A stretch of DNA of 64,000 nt from contig NZ_FRDI01000005.1 in assembly GCF_900143255.1 (NCBI RefSeq), forward strand, positions 112,410 through 176,409, given 5' to 3'. The position numbers were made by a program, and so were the translations under genes. Position 1 is the first letter of the stretch; each line of letters starts with the position of its first letter. Origin of the DNA: Desulfovibrio litoralis DSM 11393. GTDB lineage: Bacteria > Desulfobacterota > Desulfovibrionia > Desulfovibrionales > Desulfovibrionaceae. A model generated the notes under the pieces. That model had not been told where the DNA came from. It saw only the letters and a program-made list of their open reading frames with translations, and ran no database searches. Of this stretch, positions 10,029-20,240 are shown in pieces.

Positions 10029-13000
10029 TTACCAGGCCCAAGCTTTTAGATCAAGTTCAAGTTCCGGGGTAGGCTCTACCCAATAATTGGCATCAAAAGC
10101 CAACCTGCTCCAATAATCACCAAGTTTAATTTCTAAATGAAAAGGGACTCGTCCTTTATGTTTTTTTAATACGTTTTTTAGTTGTGCGATTCTTTCTGGG
10201 TTAAGTTTATCACTATTAGTTTCAAAATTTACTTCAAAAATCATGGGTTCAACACAAGATGCACACGCTTCGGCTAAGGGGCGAATTGATAAAGCCACAA
10301 CCTTAATTGGAGTTAAAACATCTTCTTCGTCATCAAGACTACTATCTTCCATTTCACCAGTTCTAACTTCCATCAAAAGCGGTTTGTCCGAATTTATTAA
10401 ATCTTTACTGCTTATATATAAATCAGAAAAAATAACGCATTCACCGGAAGCCGTTAAGTCTTCTATCTGACAAAACGCCATTTTATTGCCTTTTTTGGTA
10501 ATAATTTCTTTTATTCCGGTGATTAAAACAGCTGTAGTAAATTTTTGTTGAGAACTAAATTCACGACTATCTTCAAGGGTGGATAAACCAAGACGGTCCA
10601 TTTCTCTTGTATAAGGTTGTAGGGGGTGGCTTGAGAGAAAAAAGCCCAAAGCTTCTTTTTCAAAACCAAGCTTTTCTTCATCTGTCCACTCTTCCAACAT
10701 CTCTTTTGACTGAGAAAAACCTAAACCCGATAAAATAGGCTGTTCTTCTTGTTTAAGCATTGAAAAAAGTGAGGCTTGATTATTATCTTTTTCTTTTTGT
10801 TTTTTTTGAGCTTTGGAAACAATAGTTTCAATATTTTCAAATAACGCCTTTCTGCTAACCTGAAAGCAATCAAATGCCCCGCTTTTAATCAGGTTTTCTA
10901 AAACTCTTTTGGTAACTTTGCGTAAGTTAACCCGCATACAAAAATCTAACATAGATGTAAATTCGCCACTTTTTCTGGCTTCAACAATATCTTTTATGGC
11001 TTCATCACCCACACTTTTAATTCCGCCAAGCCCAAAGATTATGTTGTTTTCATTAACGGAAAACTCTTTTAAGCTAGTGTTAACATTTGGAATATCAACC
11101 TCAATATTATAATCTTTACAAGCGGCAATATATTTTAAAAGCTTGTCTTGGTTGTTCATTTGAGAACTTAATAAAGCCGCCATAAACTCTGTTTTATAGT
11201 GAGTTTTTAAATATGCGGTATGATAAGAAATAACGGCGTATGCGGCACTATGAGATTTATTAAAACCATATTCCGCAAATTTTTCCATTAAATCAAAAAT
11301 TTCATTGGCATTTTTTTCTTCAACATTATTTTTTATAGCCCCTTCAACAAAGCGAGTTCTTTCTGCCGCCATTGCCGCCGGGTCTTTTTTACCCATAGCT
11401 CTACGCAATAAATCAGCTCCACCAAGAGTGTAATTAGCTACAATTTGAGCTATTTGCATAACCTGTTCTTGGTAAACAATAACCCCATAGGTATCTTTTA
11501 AACACTGCTCTAAGCTTGCGTGAGGGTAAGAAACTTCAACTTCTCCGTGTTTACGCTTAATAAATTCATCAACCATACCTGAACCAAGAGGTCCCGGGCG
11601 ATATAACGCAAGCATGGCGATAATGTCTTCAAAACAGTTTGGTTTTAACATGCGTAAATAGCTACGCATTCCTGAACTTTCAACCTGAAAAATTCCGTCA
11701 GTTTCACCGGAGGCATAAAGTTTATAAGTTTCTTCGTCGGTAAAAGGCATGGTATCAAGATTAGGAACATCTTTACCTTGAATGCGAATATTTTCCAAAA
11801 CGTCATAAATCAAGGTCATTGTACTTAGACCAAGAAAGTCAAACTTCACAAGCCCGACTTTTTCAACCATTTTCATATCATATTGAGTAACAACCTCATC
11901 TCGTTTCCCTCTATATAACGGCAGGTACTCACTCATAGGTTTATCAGAGATTACAACCCCTGCTGCGTGTGTTGAGGCATGTCGTGATAAACCCTCAAGA
12001 CGCATGGAAACATCAAGTAATTTTTTATTGTCAGGCTCAGTATCATAAATTGTTTTTAAATCAGGCGATTGCTCCAAGGCTTTTTTGATAGTGATTTTTA
12101 AATCGTTTGGAATAAGTTTGGCTAAACGGTTGGTTTCCGCAAAACTAAGCCCCATCGCCCTGCCGACATCTCTAACAACCGCCTTAGCTTTCATTGTTCC
12201 AAAAGTTGTAATTTGTGCTACGGAATCAGCACCATATTTTTTAGAAACATAATCAATAACTCTATGACGATTGCGTTCACAAAAATCAACGTCAATATCA
12301 GGCAAGCTGATACGTTCGATATTGAGAAATCTTTCAAACAATAAATTATAAGGTAGCGGGTCTAAGTTAGTAATTCTTAACGCAAAGGCAACTAAAGAGC
12401 CGGCCGCAGAACCACGCCCCGGACCAACGGGAATATCATTGTCTTTAGCCCAGTTAATAAAGTCTTGTACTATTAAAAAATAAGCAGGAAAGCCCATTTG
12501 ACAAATAACATTCAGCTCTAATTCCAATCTGTCCCAATAAGTTTTGGCATCAACGTCCGGCATTGTTTCGAGTCGTTTTTCTAACCCTTTTTTGGCTAAA
12601 AGGCGAAACTCTTCTTCAATGCTTATACCCTCAGGCAAAGAATAAACAGGAAAATAGTTGGTTTTAAAGTCAAACTCAATCTCTTCACACATTTCCGTTG
12701 CGATACGCACGGTATTGTCTATAGCCTCAGGAATATAACTAAAATCTTTAGACATTTCTTCAGGGCTTTTATAATATAAATCCTTGGTATCAAAACGCAT
12801 GCGTTTAGCATCATTGACTAACGACAACGTTTGTACACATAATAAAGTATCATGAGCTTCGTAATCATCAGCGTTAAGATAATGACAATCATTAGTGGCA
12901 ACTAAAGGCAGTTTTGTTTCTTTAGATAATTCCAACAATCTTTCATTCAAAATATCTTGTTCTTTTATTCCGTTAGACTGTATTTCCAAAAAGAAACGAT

Positions 13001-13499
13001 CCGGATATATCGAGCGATATTCTTCAACAAGTTTTAAAACATGTTCACGGTTATCAGATAAAACAGCTCGAGGAATTTCTCCGGCTAAACAGGCAGATAA
13101 AGCGACTATTCCTTTAGAATATTGAGCAAGTAATTTTTTATCGACTCTCGGGCGATAATGATAACCGTATAAAGCCCCATGGCTAACAAGCTTAACAAGG
13201 TTATGGTAACCCTCTTTATTTTGAGCGAGCAGGACGAGGTGGTGCCTTCTTCTAGCTTTAGCACTATCTTTATCGGTATGGTCATCACAGACATAAACTT
13301 CACAACCAATAATGGGTTTAATCCCTTGATTTTTAGCCGCCAAAAAAAATGGAAGTGCCGCATGCATATTGCCATGGTCCGTAACAGCAACAGCAGGCAT
13401 ATTAAAGCTTTTTGCCTTAGCACAAAGGTCTTTTAAACGAATTGCCCCGTCTAACAGGCTATATTCACTATGACAATGTAAATGCACGAAATCAGACAT
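10029..13499 (-). CDS. dnaE: DNA polymerase III alpha subunit
   Basis: Replicative polymerase catalytic subunit, 1156 residues, the normal DnaE size. The N-terminal PHP domain starts at residue 5 with HLHCHSEYSLLDG and VTDHGNMHA. The intact H-x-H suggests the PHP metal site may be kept. The polymerase core shows GPGRGSAAGS and the catalytic aspartates in PDIDVDF at about residue 400, then SRHASTHAAGVVI and GIFQVESSGMR. Fingers and helix-hairpin-helix segments (YGFNKSHSAAYA) and a C-terminal OB-fold region follow. It heads a leftward group with the HAD gene and hemW. Confidence 0.97.
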   Translation of the reverse strand: MSDFVHLHCHSEYSLLDGAIRLKDLCAKAKSFNMPAVAVTDHGNMHAALPFFLAAKNQGIKPIIGCEVYVCDDHTDKDSAKARRRHHLVLLAQNKEGYHNLVKLVSHGALYGYHYRPRVDKKLLAQYSKGIVALSACLAGEIPRAVLSDNREHVLKLVEEYRSIYPDRFFLEIQSNGIKEQDILNERLLELSKETKLPLVATNDCHYLNADDYEAHDTLLCVQTLSLVNDAKRMRFDTKDLYYKSPEEMSKDFSYIPEAIDNTVRIATEMCEEIEFDFKTNYFPVYSLPEGISIEEEFRLLAKKGLEKRLETMPDVDAKTYWDRLELELNVICQMGFPAYFLIVQDFINWAKDNDIPVGPGRGSAAGSLVAFALRITNLDPLPYNLLFERFLNIERISLPDIDVDFCERNRHRVIDYVSKKYGADSVAQITTFGTMKAKAVVRDVGRAMGLSFAETNRLAKLIPNDLKITIKKALEQSPDLKTIYDTEPDNKKLLDVSMRLEGLSRHASTHAAGVVISDKPMSEYLPLYRGKRDEVVTQYDMKMVEKVGLVKFDFLGLSTMTLIYDVLENIRIQGKDVPNLDTMPFTDEETYKLYASGETDGIFQVESSGMRSYLRMLKPNCFEDIIAMLALYRPGPLGSGMVDEFIKRKHGEVEVSYPHASLEQCLKDTYGVIVYQEQVMQIAQIVANYTLGGADLLRRAMGKKDPAAMAAERTRFVEGAIKNNVEEKNANEIFDLMEKFAEYGFNKSHSAAYAVISYHTAYLKTHYKTEFMAALLSSQMNNQDKLLKYIAACKDYNIEVDIPNVNTSLKEFSVNENNIIFGLGGIKSVGDEAIKDIVEARKSGEFTSMLDFCMRVNLRKVTKRVLENLIKSGAFDCFQVSRKALFENIETIVSKAQKKQKEKDNNQASLFSMLKQEEQPILSGLGFSQSKEMLEEWTDEEKLGFEKEALGFFLSSHPLQPYTREMDRLGLSTLEDSREFSSQQKFTTAVLITGIKEIITKKGNKMAFCQIEDLTASGECVIFSDLYISSKDLINSDKPLLMEVRTGEMEDSSLDDEEDVLTPIKVVALSIRPLAEACASCVEPMIFEVNFETNSDKLNPERIAQLKNVLKKHKGRVPFHLEIKLGDYWSRLAFDANYWVEPTPELELDLKAWAW

Positions 13500-13655
13500 T
13501 ATTAAACCTCGAAATTTCTACAATATATTAAAAAAGAGTTTATTCTCTCTTTATCAAGTCTAAAAAAAGTAAAGAGTAGAATAACTCGATTAAAAAATAG
13601 AGTAAACAAAATCTTTCAAAGTCTAATTATGTGCAAAAACAAAGCAGAAGAAAGA

Positions 13656-14231
13656 TTAATTTTCAGGCTCTGTGAGATATAAATCAAGTAACCCTTCGGG
13701 GGGGCTAATTATAATCAAGTTATTATCCAAATCAAACTCTTTGATAAATTCACTAACCGCAGGGAATAAAACCTCTTTTTCATCATTGGTTATAATTTCC
13801 CAAAGTTCTTGTCCGCTTGATTGGTCAACACTTTCTAAAACCCCGAGAAAACGTCGCCCATTTTTATCTTCCACCTCTATATTTGCACCTAAAATAGCAT
13901 GTAGATAAACTTCTCCGTCAGACAGCTCAGGCAATTTACTTTCAGGAATAAATAAATAAAAATTTTTTAAATCTTCTGCCTGATTGCGGGTTGTTATATC
14001 TTTTAGAACGATGAGTAATTTCCCATGATGTTGGCGTAAGGCGTTTAATTCTATTTTTTTTATATCAGGTGAAAAGGCTTGAACTTCCTGTATCTCTTCA
14101 TTTTTTGATAAAAATAGATATCCTTTTAATAGGGAAGCCTCTTCCCCATAAAAGTCAACAACAAGCTCACCTTTTATACCATGGGCTTTAGTTATACGCC
14201 CTATACAAATTAATTTTTCTTTTTTATTCAT
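13656..14231 (-). CDS. rimM: Ribosome maturation factor RimM
   Basis: Assists maturation of the 30S head (binds S19). It has 191 residues. The N-terminal RimM domain is recognised by IGRITKAHGIKGELV, and the C-terminal PRC-barrel by GEVYLHAILGANIEV and QELWEI. The ATG at 14231 has no visible Shine-Dalgarno. Instead the bases just upstream are the T-run of a hairpin, so expression may depend on readthrough or coupling. It belongs to the ffh-rpsP-khpA-rimM order common in bacteria, but trmD and rplS do not follow; dnaE does, after 156 bases. Confidence 0.93.
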   Translation of the reverse strand: MNKKEKLICIGRITKAHGIKGELVVDFYGEEASLLKGYLFLSKNEEIQEVQAFSPDIKKIELNALRQHHGKLLIVLKDITTRNQAEDLKNFYLFIPESKLPELSDGEVYLHAILGANIEVEDKNGRRFLGVLESVDQSSGQELWEIITNDEKEVLFPAVSEFIKEFDLDNNLIIISPPEGLLDLYLTEPEN

Positions 14232-14237
14232 AGTATT

Positions 14238-14268
14238 ATAAAAAAAGGGTGGCTCAAAACCACCCTTT
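14238..14268 (-). terminator. Terminator-like hairpin between khpA and rimM
   Basis: On the minus strand AAAGGGTGG pairs with CCACCCTTT around a 7-base loop and runs into TTTTTTT. The stem begins just after the khpA stop and the T-run ends a few bases before the rimM ATG. It may attenuate rimM. Confidence 0.75.
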
Positions 14269-14271
14269 AAG

Positions 14272-14505
14272 TTACTCTAAAATTTCCAAAACAAAACGTT
14301 TTTTGATTTTATTAGAGGCAGCTCCTAGGATTGTACGCATAGCCCTAGACGTTCTACCCTGTTTGCCGATCACCTTGCCGATATCTTCTTTAGCAACTCT
14401 AAGTTCAAGAACAGTGATTTGTTCACCTTCAACCTCTTGAACAAAAACTTCTTCAGGTTTATCAACAAGAGACTTTGCAATATACTCTACTAATTCTTTC
14501 AACAT
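14272..14505 (-). CDS. khpA: KH-domain RNA-binding protein KhpA (YlqC)
   Basis: Small RNA-binding protein of a single KH domain, 77 residues from the ATG at 14505. In other bacteria it works with KhpB. The GxxG RNA-binding loop is GKQG in the segment [17 protein letters not shown] place the start at 14505 because GAGGTG lies six bases upstream; a TTG at 14517 overlaps that ribosome site. It is located between rpsP and rimM, its standard place. Confidence 0.93.
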   Translation of the reverse strand: MLKELVEYIAKSLVDKPEEVFVQEVEGEQITVLELRVAKEDIGKVIGKQGRTSRAMRTILGAASNKIKKRFVLEILE

Positions 14506-14677
14506 AGCACACCTCAATTTCGTTGCGAATAGTACACAAAAGCATCACACCCTTTTTAAATATACACAATATTTTTTTTAAAAAGAGTAATAATACAGAC
14601 CAGCACTAACTTCAAAAGAGATAGATTTGCGAACGAGAAAAGCTTAGCTATGGTTCTGTAATATGCCCAGTTAAATG

Positions 14678-14917
14678 CTATTTTAAATAGTCTTTCAACA
14701 AAGATTTTACAGTTTCAGACGGTTGAGCACCAATTTCCATCCACTTCTTCAGCTTGTCAGTATCAACTTTCACTTCAATAGGATTAGTCATAGGATTGTA
14801 GTATCCAAGCATTTCCAAAGGTTTGCCATCACGTCTAGTTCCGCTATTTGTTGCAACTATACGATAAAAAGCACGTTTTTTGTTCCCCAGACGAGTTAAT
14901 CTAATTTTTACAGCCAT
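14678..14917 (-). CDS. rpsP: 30S ribosomal protein S16
   Basis: Small-subunit protein of 79 residues. [20 protein letters not shown] is the family N-terminus, and [14 protein letters not shown] and [10 protein letters not shown] are also typical. I start at the ATG at 14917 (GGAG seven bases upstream) rather than the in-frame GTG at 14929. It follows ffh by 57 bases in the same direction. Confidence 0.96.
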   Translation of the reverse strand: MAVKIRLTRLGNKKRAFYRIVATNSGTRRDGKPLEMLGYYNPMTNPIEVKVDTDKLKKWMEIGAQPSETVKSLLKDYLK

Positions 14918-14974
14918 TGTTTTCTCCACACTAGTCAGTGTATTTATTTAATCTAAAAATAAGCACGAAAAAAG

Positions 14975-16510
14975 TCAACGTTTTTTCTTTTTGCGTTGTT
15001 CTTTTCGCATTTGTTTTTTCTTTTTTAAAGCACTTTTTGACATTCCACCAGCGGAATCATCAGATCCAGCACCACCAAAACCACCAAGCCCGCCTAAGCC
15101 GCCCAATGAACCTAAACCACCTAGTCCTCCTAAACCGCCTAGTCCCGGCATTTTCGGAAAACCTGAAGGAAGTTGAGGCATTTTACCTTTATTTTTTGAT
15201 GCGTTAGACCCTGATCCACCCATCATTTTTTTCATCATTTGACGCATTGTTTCAAATTGTTTCAATAGCTGATTAACATCTTGTAATGATGTTCCGCTAC
15301 CTTTGGCAATACGTTGTTTTCGACTATTATTGATTATATCGGAATTGTTACGTTCCTTAATTGTCATAGAGCTTATTATCGCATCTATTTTCTTCATTTC
15401 TTTTTCAGGAACAGAAAGAGAACCTAATTTTTGACGCAAACCCGACATACCCGGAATAAGCTTAAGTATACCCTCTAAAGATCCCATGCTTTTTAAGCGT
15501 TGCATCTGAACACGAAAATCTTCAAGCGTAAACTGAGCTTTTTGCATTTTTTTTGCAAGAGCCTCAGCTTCTTCTGCTTCTATTGTATCTTGTGCTTTTT
15601 CAATAAGCGTGAGCATATCGCCCATGCCCAAAATACGTCCGGCTATACGATCAGGGTGAAAAAGTTCAATATCTGTAAGTTTTTCACCAACACCGACAAA
15701 TTTAACATTTTTCCCGGTAACCGATTTAATAGATAAAGCGGCTCCGCCTCTGGCATCGCCGTCCATCTTGGTTAAAACGACACCGCTTATATCAAGAGCT
15801 TGATTAAAAGCATCAGCAACGGTAACAGCATCTTGACCCGTCATTGCATCAGCAACAAACAATATTTCGCAAGGTTTTACTTTGGCTTTAATATTAACAA
15901 GTTCTTGCATCAATACAGCATCAACGTGTAAACGCCCGGCCGTATCAAGTAAGACTAAATCACAACCAAGTTTTTTAGCCTCTTCTACTGCTAACCCTGC
16001 AATATCAACAGGATTCATATCAACAGTAGATGCAAAAACAGGCATATCAAGCTGTTTCGCCAGTGTTGTTAATTGCTCAATCGCCGCAGGACGATAAACG
16101 TCAGCAGGCACAAGATAAGGTTTATGACCTCTGGAACGTAAAAGACCGGATAACTTGGCAAGAGAGGTGGTTTTACCCGAACCTTGAAGACCAACAACCA
16201 TTACAACATAAGGTTTTTCGCCTCTTAGTTTAAGGTCGTTACTTTCTCCGCCCAAAAGAGCAACTAGTTCTTCATGTACTACTTTAACTACATGTTGAGC
16301 CGGATTAAGGTTTTTTAAAACCTCTTGCCCTAACGCCCTTTCTTTTACTGTTTCAACAAAATCTTTTACAACTTTAAAGTTTACGTCAGCTTCAAGCAGT
16401 GCAAGACGCACCTCCCTCAGACCTTCTTGGATATTATTTTCATCCAATCGAGACTGCCCGCTTAAATTGCGGAAAATGGAGTTTAACCTATCTGATAAAC
16501 TATCAAACAT
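14975..16510 (-). CDS. ffh: Signal recognition particle protein Ffh
   Basis: SRP54 GTPase that binds signal sequences and 4.5S RNA and docks to FtsY. The 511 residues comprise an N domain, a G domain with P-loop GLQGSGKTTSLAKL, LLDTAGRLHVD and TKMDGDARGG, and a methionine-rich M domain containing the RNA-binding SGTSLQDVNQLLKQF. The C-terminal tail is unusual: a run of GGLGG repeats (about residues 455-483) and then a strongly basic end (KKKKQMRKEQRKKKKR). The low-complexity tail makes it longer than the roughly 450 residues common for the family. It is first gene of the ffh-rpsP-khpA-rimM string. Confidence 0.97.
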   Translation of the reverse strand: MFDSLSDRLNSIFRNLSGQSRLDENNIQEGLREVRLALLEADVNFKVVKDFVETVKERALGQEVLKNLNPAQHVVKVVHEELVALLGGESNDLKLRGEKPYVVMVVGLQGSGKTTSLAKLSGLLRSRGHKPYLVPADVYRPAAIEQLTTLAKQLDMPVFASTVDMNPVDIAGLAVEEAKKLGCDLVLLDTAGRLHVDAVLMQELVNIKAKVKPCEILFVADAMTGQDAVTVADAFNQALDISGVVLTKMDGDARGGAALSIKSVTGKNVKFVGVGEKLTDIELFHPDRIAGRILGMGDMLTLIEKAQDTIEAEEAEALAKKMQKAQFTLEDFRVQMQRLKSMGSLEGILKLIPGMSGLRQKLGSLSVPEKEMKKIDAIISSMTIKERNNSDIINNSRKQRIAKGSGTSLQDVNQLLKQFETMRQMMKKMMGGSGSNASKNKGKMPQLPSGFPKMPGLGGLGGLGGLGSLGGLGGLGGFGGAGSDDSAGGMSKSALKKKKQMRKEQRKKKKR

Positions 16511-16762
16511 ATTCCTTGCCTTTATACTTAAAAACTATCATAAAAAATGTTGTTTAAATTTAGTATTTAATTTATTAAATTAAAAAACCAAGAGATTGTC
16601 ATTACTATACTTATTCTTTTTCGTCAAGACAAAGCCCATATTTAGTTTTTTGTTTTATTTTGACTAAATAACATAATGGTTTTATTATTTTTTTATAAAA
16701 ATATTTTTCTTTTAAGCCATATTTTTTATTAATTTCTTAACAATTTATATCTGACATAAATT

Positions 16763-19105
16763 ATGAATCATAACAATATACCCCAACAAATCACTCAAAC
16801 GAAAGATTTTAACTCTCACTTAAACGAGGCTCAACTTCAAGCCGTTGAATCAATCAACGGAGCGACCTTGGTCATAGCAGGAGCAGGTAGCGGAAAAACA
16901 AGAACCATTGTTTATCGCCTTGCTCATCTATTAAACAGTGGCGTCTCACCGTCAAATATACTGCTTTTAACCTTTACTCGAAAAGCCTCACATGAAATGT
17001 TACAAAGAGCAACAAAGCTGTTAAATGAAACAACAAGTAATATTATATACCCTGAAAACGATTTAAGTGCAAGTGAAAACAACAACTACTACTATCATAA
17101 AGAAAATAGCCCCCACACATCGTTGATAAATCTTCAAGGCGGAACCTTTCACTCTTTTGCTTTTTCTGTTTTACGCCAATATTATCCTTCGGGTTATGCA
17201 ACTCCACCCAATATTTTGGACAGTAGCGACAGCAGCGGAATTATTCACGATTGTAAAGATAATTTGAAAATTGCCAAAGGTGAAAAGAGTTTTCCAAAAA
17301 GTCAAACGGTTTTGAGTCTTTTTAGTAAAGCAAGAAATAAAGAATTAAGTCTTGATGAAGTTATTAAAAGAGAGCTTTATCATTTACTCCCCTATTCCGA
17401 CGACTTAGAGCAATTATATCAAGCCTATAAAAGTTTTAAACGCCAACACGCAGTAATGGATTATGATGATCTACTTTTTGAGCTTGAAAGATTGTTTACG
17501 GAACGTCCTGATTTATTGACATCTTATCAAAATAGGTTTCAATATATTATGGTTGACGAATATCAAGATACAAATCTTGTACAGTGTAGACTTGTACGCC
17601 TTTTAGCCGGAGAAAAAGGCAATATCATGGCGGTTGGCGATGATGCACAATCAATTTATGCTTTCCGAGGTGCGAATGTAAAAAATATATTGGCATTTAC
17701 AGAACATTTTCCGCAAGCAAAAATTATTAAGTTAGAAGAAAACTATCGCTCTACCCAGTCTATTTTAAATCTATGCAACTCTGTTTTGGATCATGCGGTC
17801 GAAAGCTATAAAAAACATCTCTTTACCAAAAGAGAAAACAAACAAAAACCACAAGTTATCAGGCCTTTTTCCGATTTAACCCAAGCCAAATTGGTTGCAT
17901 CTCGCATAGTTGAACTTATGGGGCGTTATGAACCTAACGAAATTGCCGTTTTGTTTCGTTCGGGTTATCATTCTTATCACCTTGAACTTGAACTCAACAA
18001 ACGAGGTGTTCGCTTCCGCAAATATGGCGGAATTCGCTATATAGAAGCACAACATATAAAAGATGTTATGAGTTATGCTCGCCTGCTCGTTAACCCACTT
18101 GATTTTAACGCTTTTCAAAGAGTTACAAGTTTAAGTAAAGGTATAGGTCCTAAAACTTGTTTAAAGCTTTACAATGCAATGCAAAACCATGATGACCAAG
18201 AAGTAAGTAAAATTTGCAAAAAAGCTCCTACTCTCGCCGCTGATTTAAAAATCATAGAAAAATTACGCATTTCAAATCCGAGTCCGTCTTATATCATAGA
18301 CGAACTAACGGAACATTATAAACCATATTTGACAAGCAACTTTCCAGATGACCACCCCAGACGTTTACAAGGGCTTGAAGAACTCGGACACATCGCCGCA
18401 ACATATACGGAACTTGATTTATTTATCGCTGACCTTTGTTTAGAAGACCCGTTTAACTCAAATCAACAAGAAGACACGGAAAAGATTACTCTTTCTACTA
18501 TACATTCGGCAAAAGGTTTAGAGTGGTCGGCTGTCTTAATTATTGACTTGGCGGAAGACCGTTTTCCCTCTAAAAAATCTTTGTTAAAAATAGAAGATTT
18601 TGAAGAAGAAAGAAGGTTAATGTATGTTGCCTGTACCAGAGCAAAAGACGAGTTATATTTATTTTCTCCTCTTTCACTTTATGATAGGGCAACAGGCGGA
18701 ACCAATCAAGTTCAGCCAAGTCCGTTTATTAAAGAATTAAAAACAGAACTTTATGAAGAATGGCAAGAAAATTATATTGGCGGGCTTACTCAAAAAAGTG
18801 CTGGAGTCAACCAAACACAAACATATAAGCCGGAAAGACTTTCGCAAACGAAATGGAATTCCGAATATGATATTGACCCGACAATCACAATAACTCCGGC
18901 AAATAATCCCCCGATACCCTCAACAGTTGAACAAAATACAAACACAACTCAAGCCAAAGACCCTCGCAGTTTAGGGCTTTGCACACACCGTATTTTTGGA
19001 CGTGGAAAAATAATAGAAGAGCTTCCGCCTGATAAATATAAAGTCAATTTTCCCGGAATAGGTGTAAAGGTAATTTTGTCTGATTACTTAAAAATTGACG
19101 ATTAA
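16763..19105 (+). CDS. UvrD/Rep/PcrA-type superfamily 1 DNA helicase
   Basis: ATP-dependent 3'-5' DNA helicase, 780 residues. The Q-motif-like NEAQLQAV at about 21 precedes Walker A AGAGSGKT at residues 39-46. Motif Ia TFTRKASHEM, motif II VDEYQDTN, motif III GDDAQSIYAFRGA, motif IV ENYRSTQSI, motif V LSTIHSAKGLEW and motif VI VACTRAKDELYLF are all present. The C-terminus ends in a small beta-rich domain (HRIFGRGKI then FPGIGVKVI), as in PcrA/UvrD tails. No clear ribosome site precedes the ATG. Whether it is the UvrD, PcrA or Rep orthologue cannot be decided here. thiL follows after 24 bases. Confidence 0.93.
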   Translation: MNHNNIPQQITQTKDFNSHLNEAQLQAVESINGATLVIAGAGSGKTRTIVYRLAHLLNSGVSPSNILLLTFTRKASHEMLQRATKLLNETTSNIIYPENDLSASENNNYYYHKENSPHTSLINLQGGTFHSFAFSVLRQYYPSGYATPPNILDSSDSSGIIHDCKDNLKIAKGEKSFPKSQTVLSLFSKARNKELSLDEVIKRELYHLLPYSDDLEQLYQAYKSFKRQHAVMDYDDLLFELERLFTERPDLLTSYQNRFQYIMVDEYQDTNLVQCRLVRLLAGEKGNIMAVGDDAQSIYAFRGANVKNILAFTEHFPQAKIIKLEENYRSTQSILNLCNSVLDHAVESYKKHLFTKRENKQKPQVIRPFSDLTQAKLVASRIVELMGRYEPNEIAVLFRSGYHSYHLELELNKRGVRFRKYGGIRYIEAQHIKDVMSYARLLVNPLDFNAFQRVTSLSKGIGPKTCLKLYNAMQNHDDQEVSKICKKAPTLAADLKIIEKLRISNPSPSYIIDELTEHYKPYLTSNFPDDHPRRLQGLEELGHIAATYTELDLFIADLCLEDPFNSNQQEDTEKITLSTIHSAKGLEWSAVLIIDLAEDRFPSKKSLLKIEDFEEERRLMYVACTRAKDELYLFSPLSLYDRATGGTNQVQPSPFIKELKTELYEEWQENYIGGLTQKSAGVNQTQTYKPERLSQTKWNSEYDIDPTITITPANNPPIPSTVEQNTNTTQAKDPRSLGLCTHRIFGRGKIIEELPPDKYKVNFPGIGVKVILSDYLKIDD

Positions 19106-19129
19106 TTTTATAGAATATAAGTTGTTAAA

Positions 19130-20218
19130 ATGTATATAAAATCAGAAAAAGAAGTTTTAAGGTTGATTGATAAATATTTTATTAATCAAAACGACCATCT
19201 TGTTTTAGGGCGTGGCGACGATTGTGCCGAGTTAAAAATTAAAACGCCATATCTGGCTTTATCAACTGATTTATTTTTAGAAGATATTCATTTTAGAAGA
19301 ATTTATTTTACACCGGAAGAAATTGGACATAAAGCCTTGGCGATCAACCTAAGCGACTTAGCCGCAAGTGGTGCAACTCCGCTCGGTTTTGCCCTAAACC
19401 TCAGCTTGCCTAAAAAAATAAAAACTCTTGATATTGAACAAATATTTCAAGGAATAAGCAATTTAGCTAACCAATATAAACTTCCGCTTTGTGGCGGAGA
19501 TTTGTCTTTAGACAAAAAACTGGGTTTTGGTATTGCGATTTGGGGAGAAACAAAACAAACAAAGGAACAACACCCGAATAAACCATATTTTTTAAGGCGT
19601 AGCCAAGCGAAAGAAGGTGATATTATCTTTGTTACCGGATCTTTTGGTTTAGCGAGATTAGCTCTTTGTAAGTTGGAATATGAATTAAAAAAACAAAAAA
19701 AACTTAAAAAAGATGAACTCAATCAATATTTTTTTGATTTGCGTAAACAATTAAAAGAACAAATTCCAAAAGCCATGCAGGCTCATTTAACCCCCACGCC
19801 TCAACTTAAAGAGTCTTGTATATTAACCGAGTTTAACTTCCAACACCCAAATTGTCGCTTAGGTTTAATGGATCTTTCCGACGGAATATTATCCGATTTA
19901 CCAAGGTTGTTAAACAGTAAAGAAAAAGAACTTGGAGCCGAGCTTAACATAAATGAGACCACTTTAGACAAAGAGCTTGATTTATGGGAAGATGGCGGGT
20001 TTATTCCAATTAAACAACAAACAAAAAACCATAAATTACTTCAAAGTGTTTATGGCGGAGAAGACTATGTTTTATTCGGAACCTGCGACGAACCCCACTG
20101 GGACAAACTAAAGCTCTGCCTACCTCAAATACAAGAACTGGGAAGAGTTACAACACACAACGAAATAATCTTGAATAAACAAAAATTACACCTTAAAGGC
20201 TTTGACCATTTTCAATAA
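19130..20218 (+). CDS. thiL: Thiamine-monophosphate kinase
   Basis: Phosphorylates thiamine monophosphate to the cofactor thiamine diphosphate. The 362 residues include the AIRS/PurM-type motifs GRGDDCAEL, LSTDLFLEDIHF, ALAINLSDLAASGATPLGF, LMDLSDGILSDL and GGEDYVLFG. It is about 35 residues longer than most ThiL. A lysine-rich stretch near residues 183-215 (KKQKKLKKDELNQ) looks like an insertion. It is the second gene of a helicase-thiL pair. No thiamine riboswitch is visible upstream. Confidence 0.92.
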   Translation: MYIKSEKEVLRLIDKYFINQNDHLVLGRGDDCAELKIKTPYLALSTDLFLEDIHFRRIYFTPEEIGHKALAINLSDLAASGATPLGFALNLSLPKKIKTLDIEQIFQGISNLANQYKLPLCGGDLSLDKKLGFGIAIWGETKQTKEQHPNKPYFLRRSQAKEGDIIFVTGSFGLARLALCKLEYELKKQKKLKKDELNQYFFDLRKQLKEQIPKAMQAHLTPTPQLKESCILTEFNFQHPNCRLGLMDLSDGILSDLPRLLNSKEKELGAELNINETTLDKELDLWEDGGFIPIKQQTKNHKLLQSVYGGEDYVLFGTCDEPHWDKLKLCLPQIQELGRVTTHNEIILNKQKLHLKGFDHFQ

Positions 20219-20240
20219 AAATAGTATATAAAGATTATTG

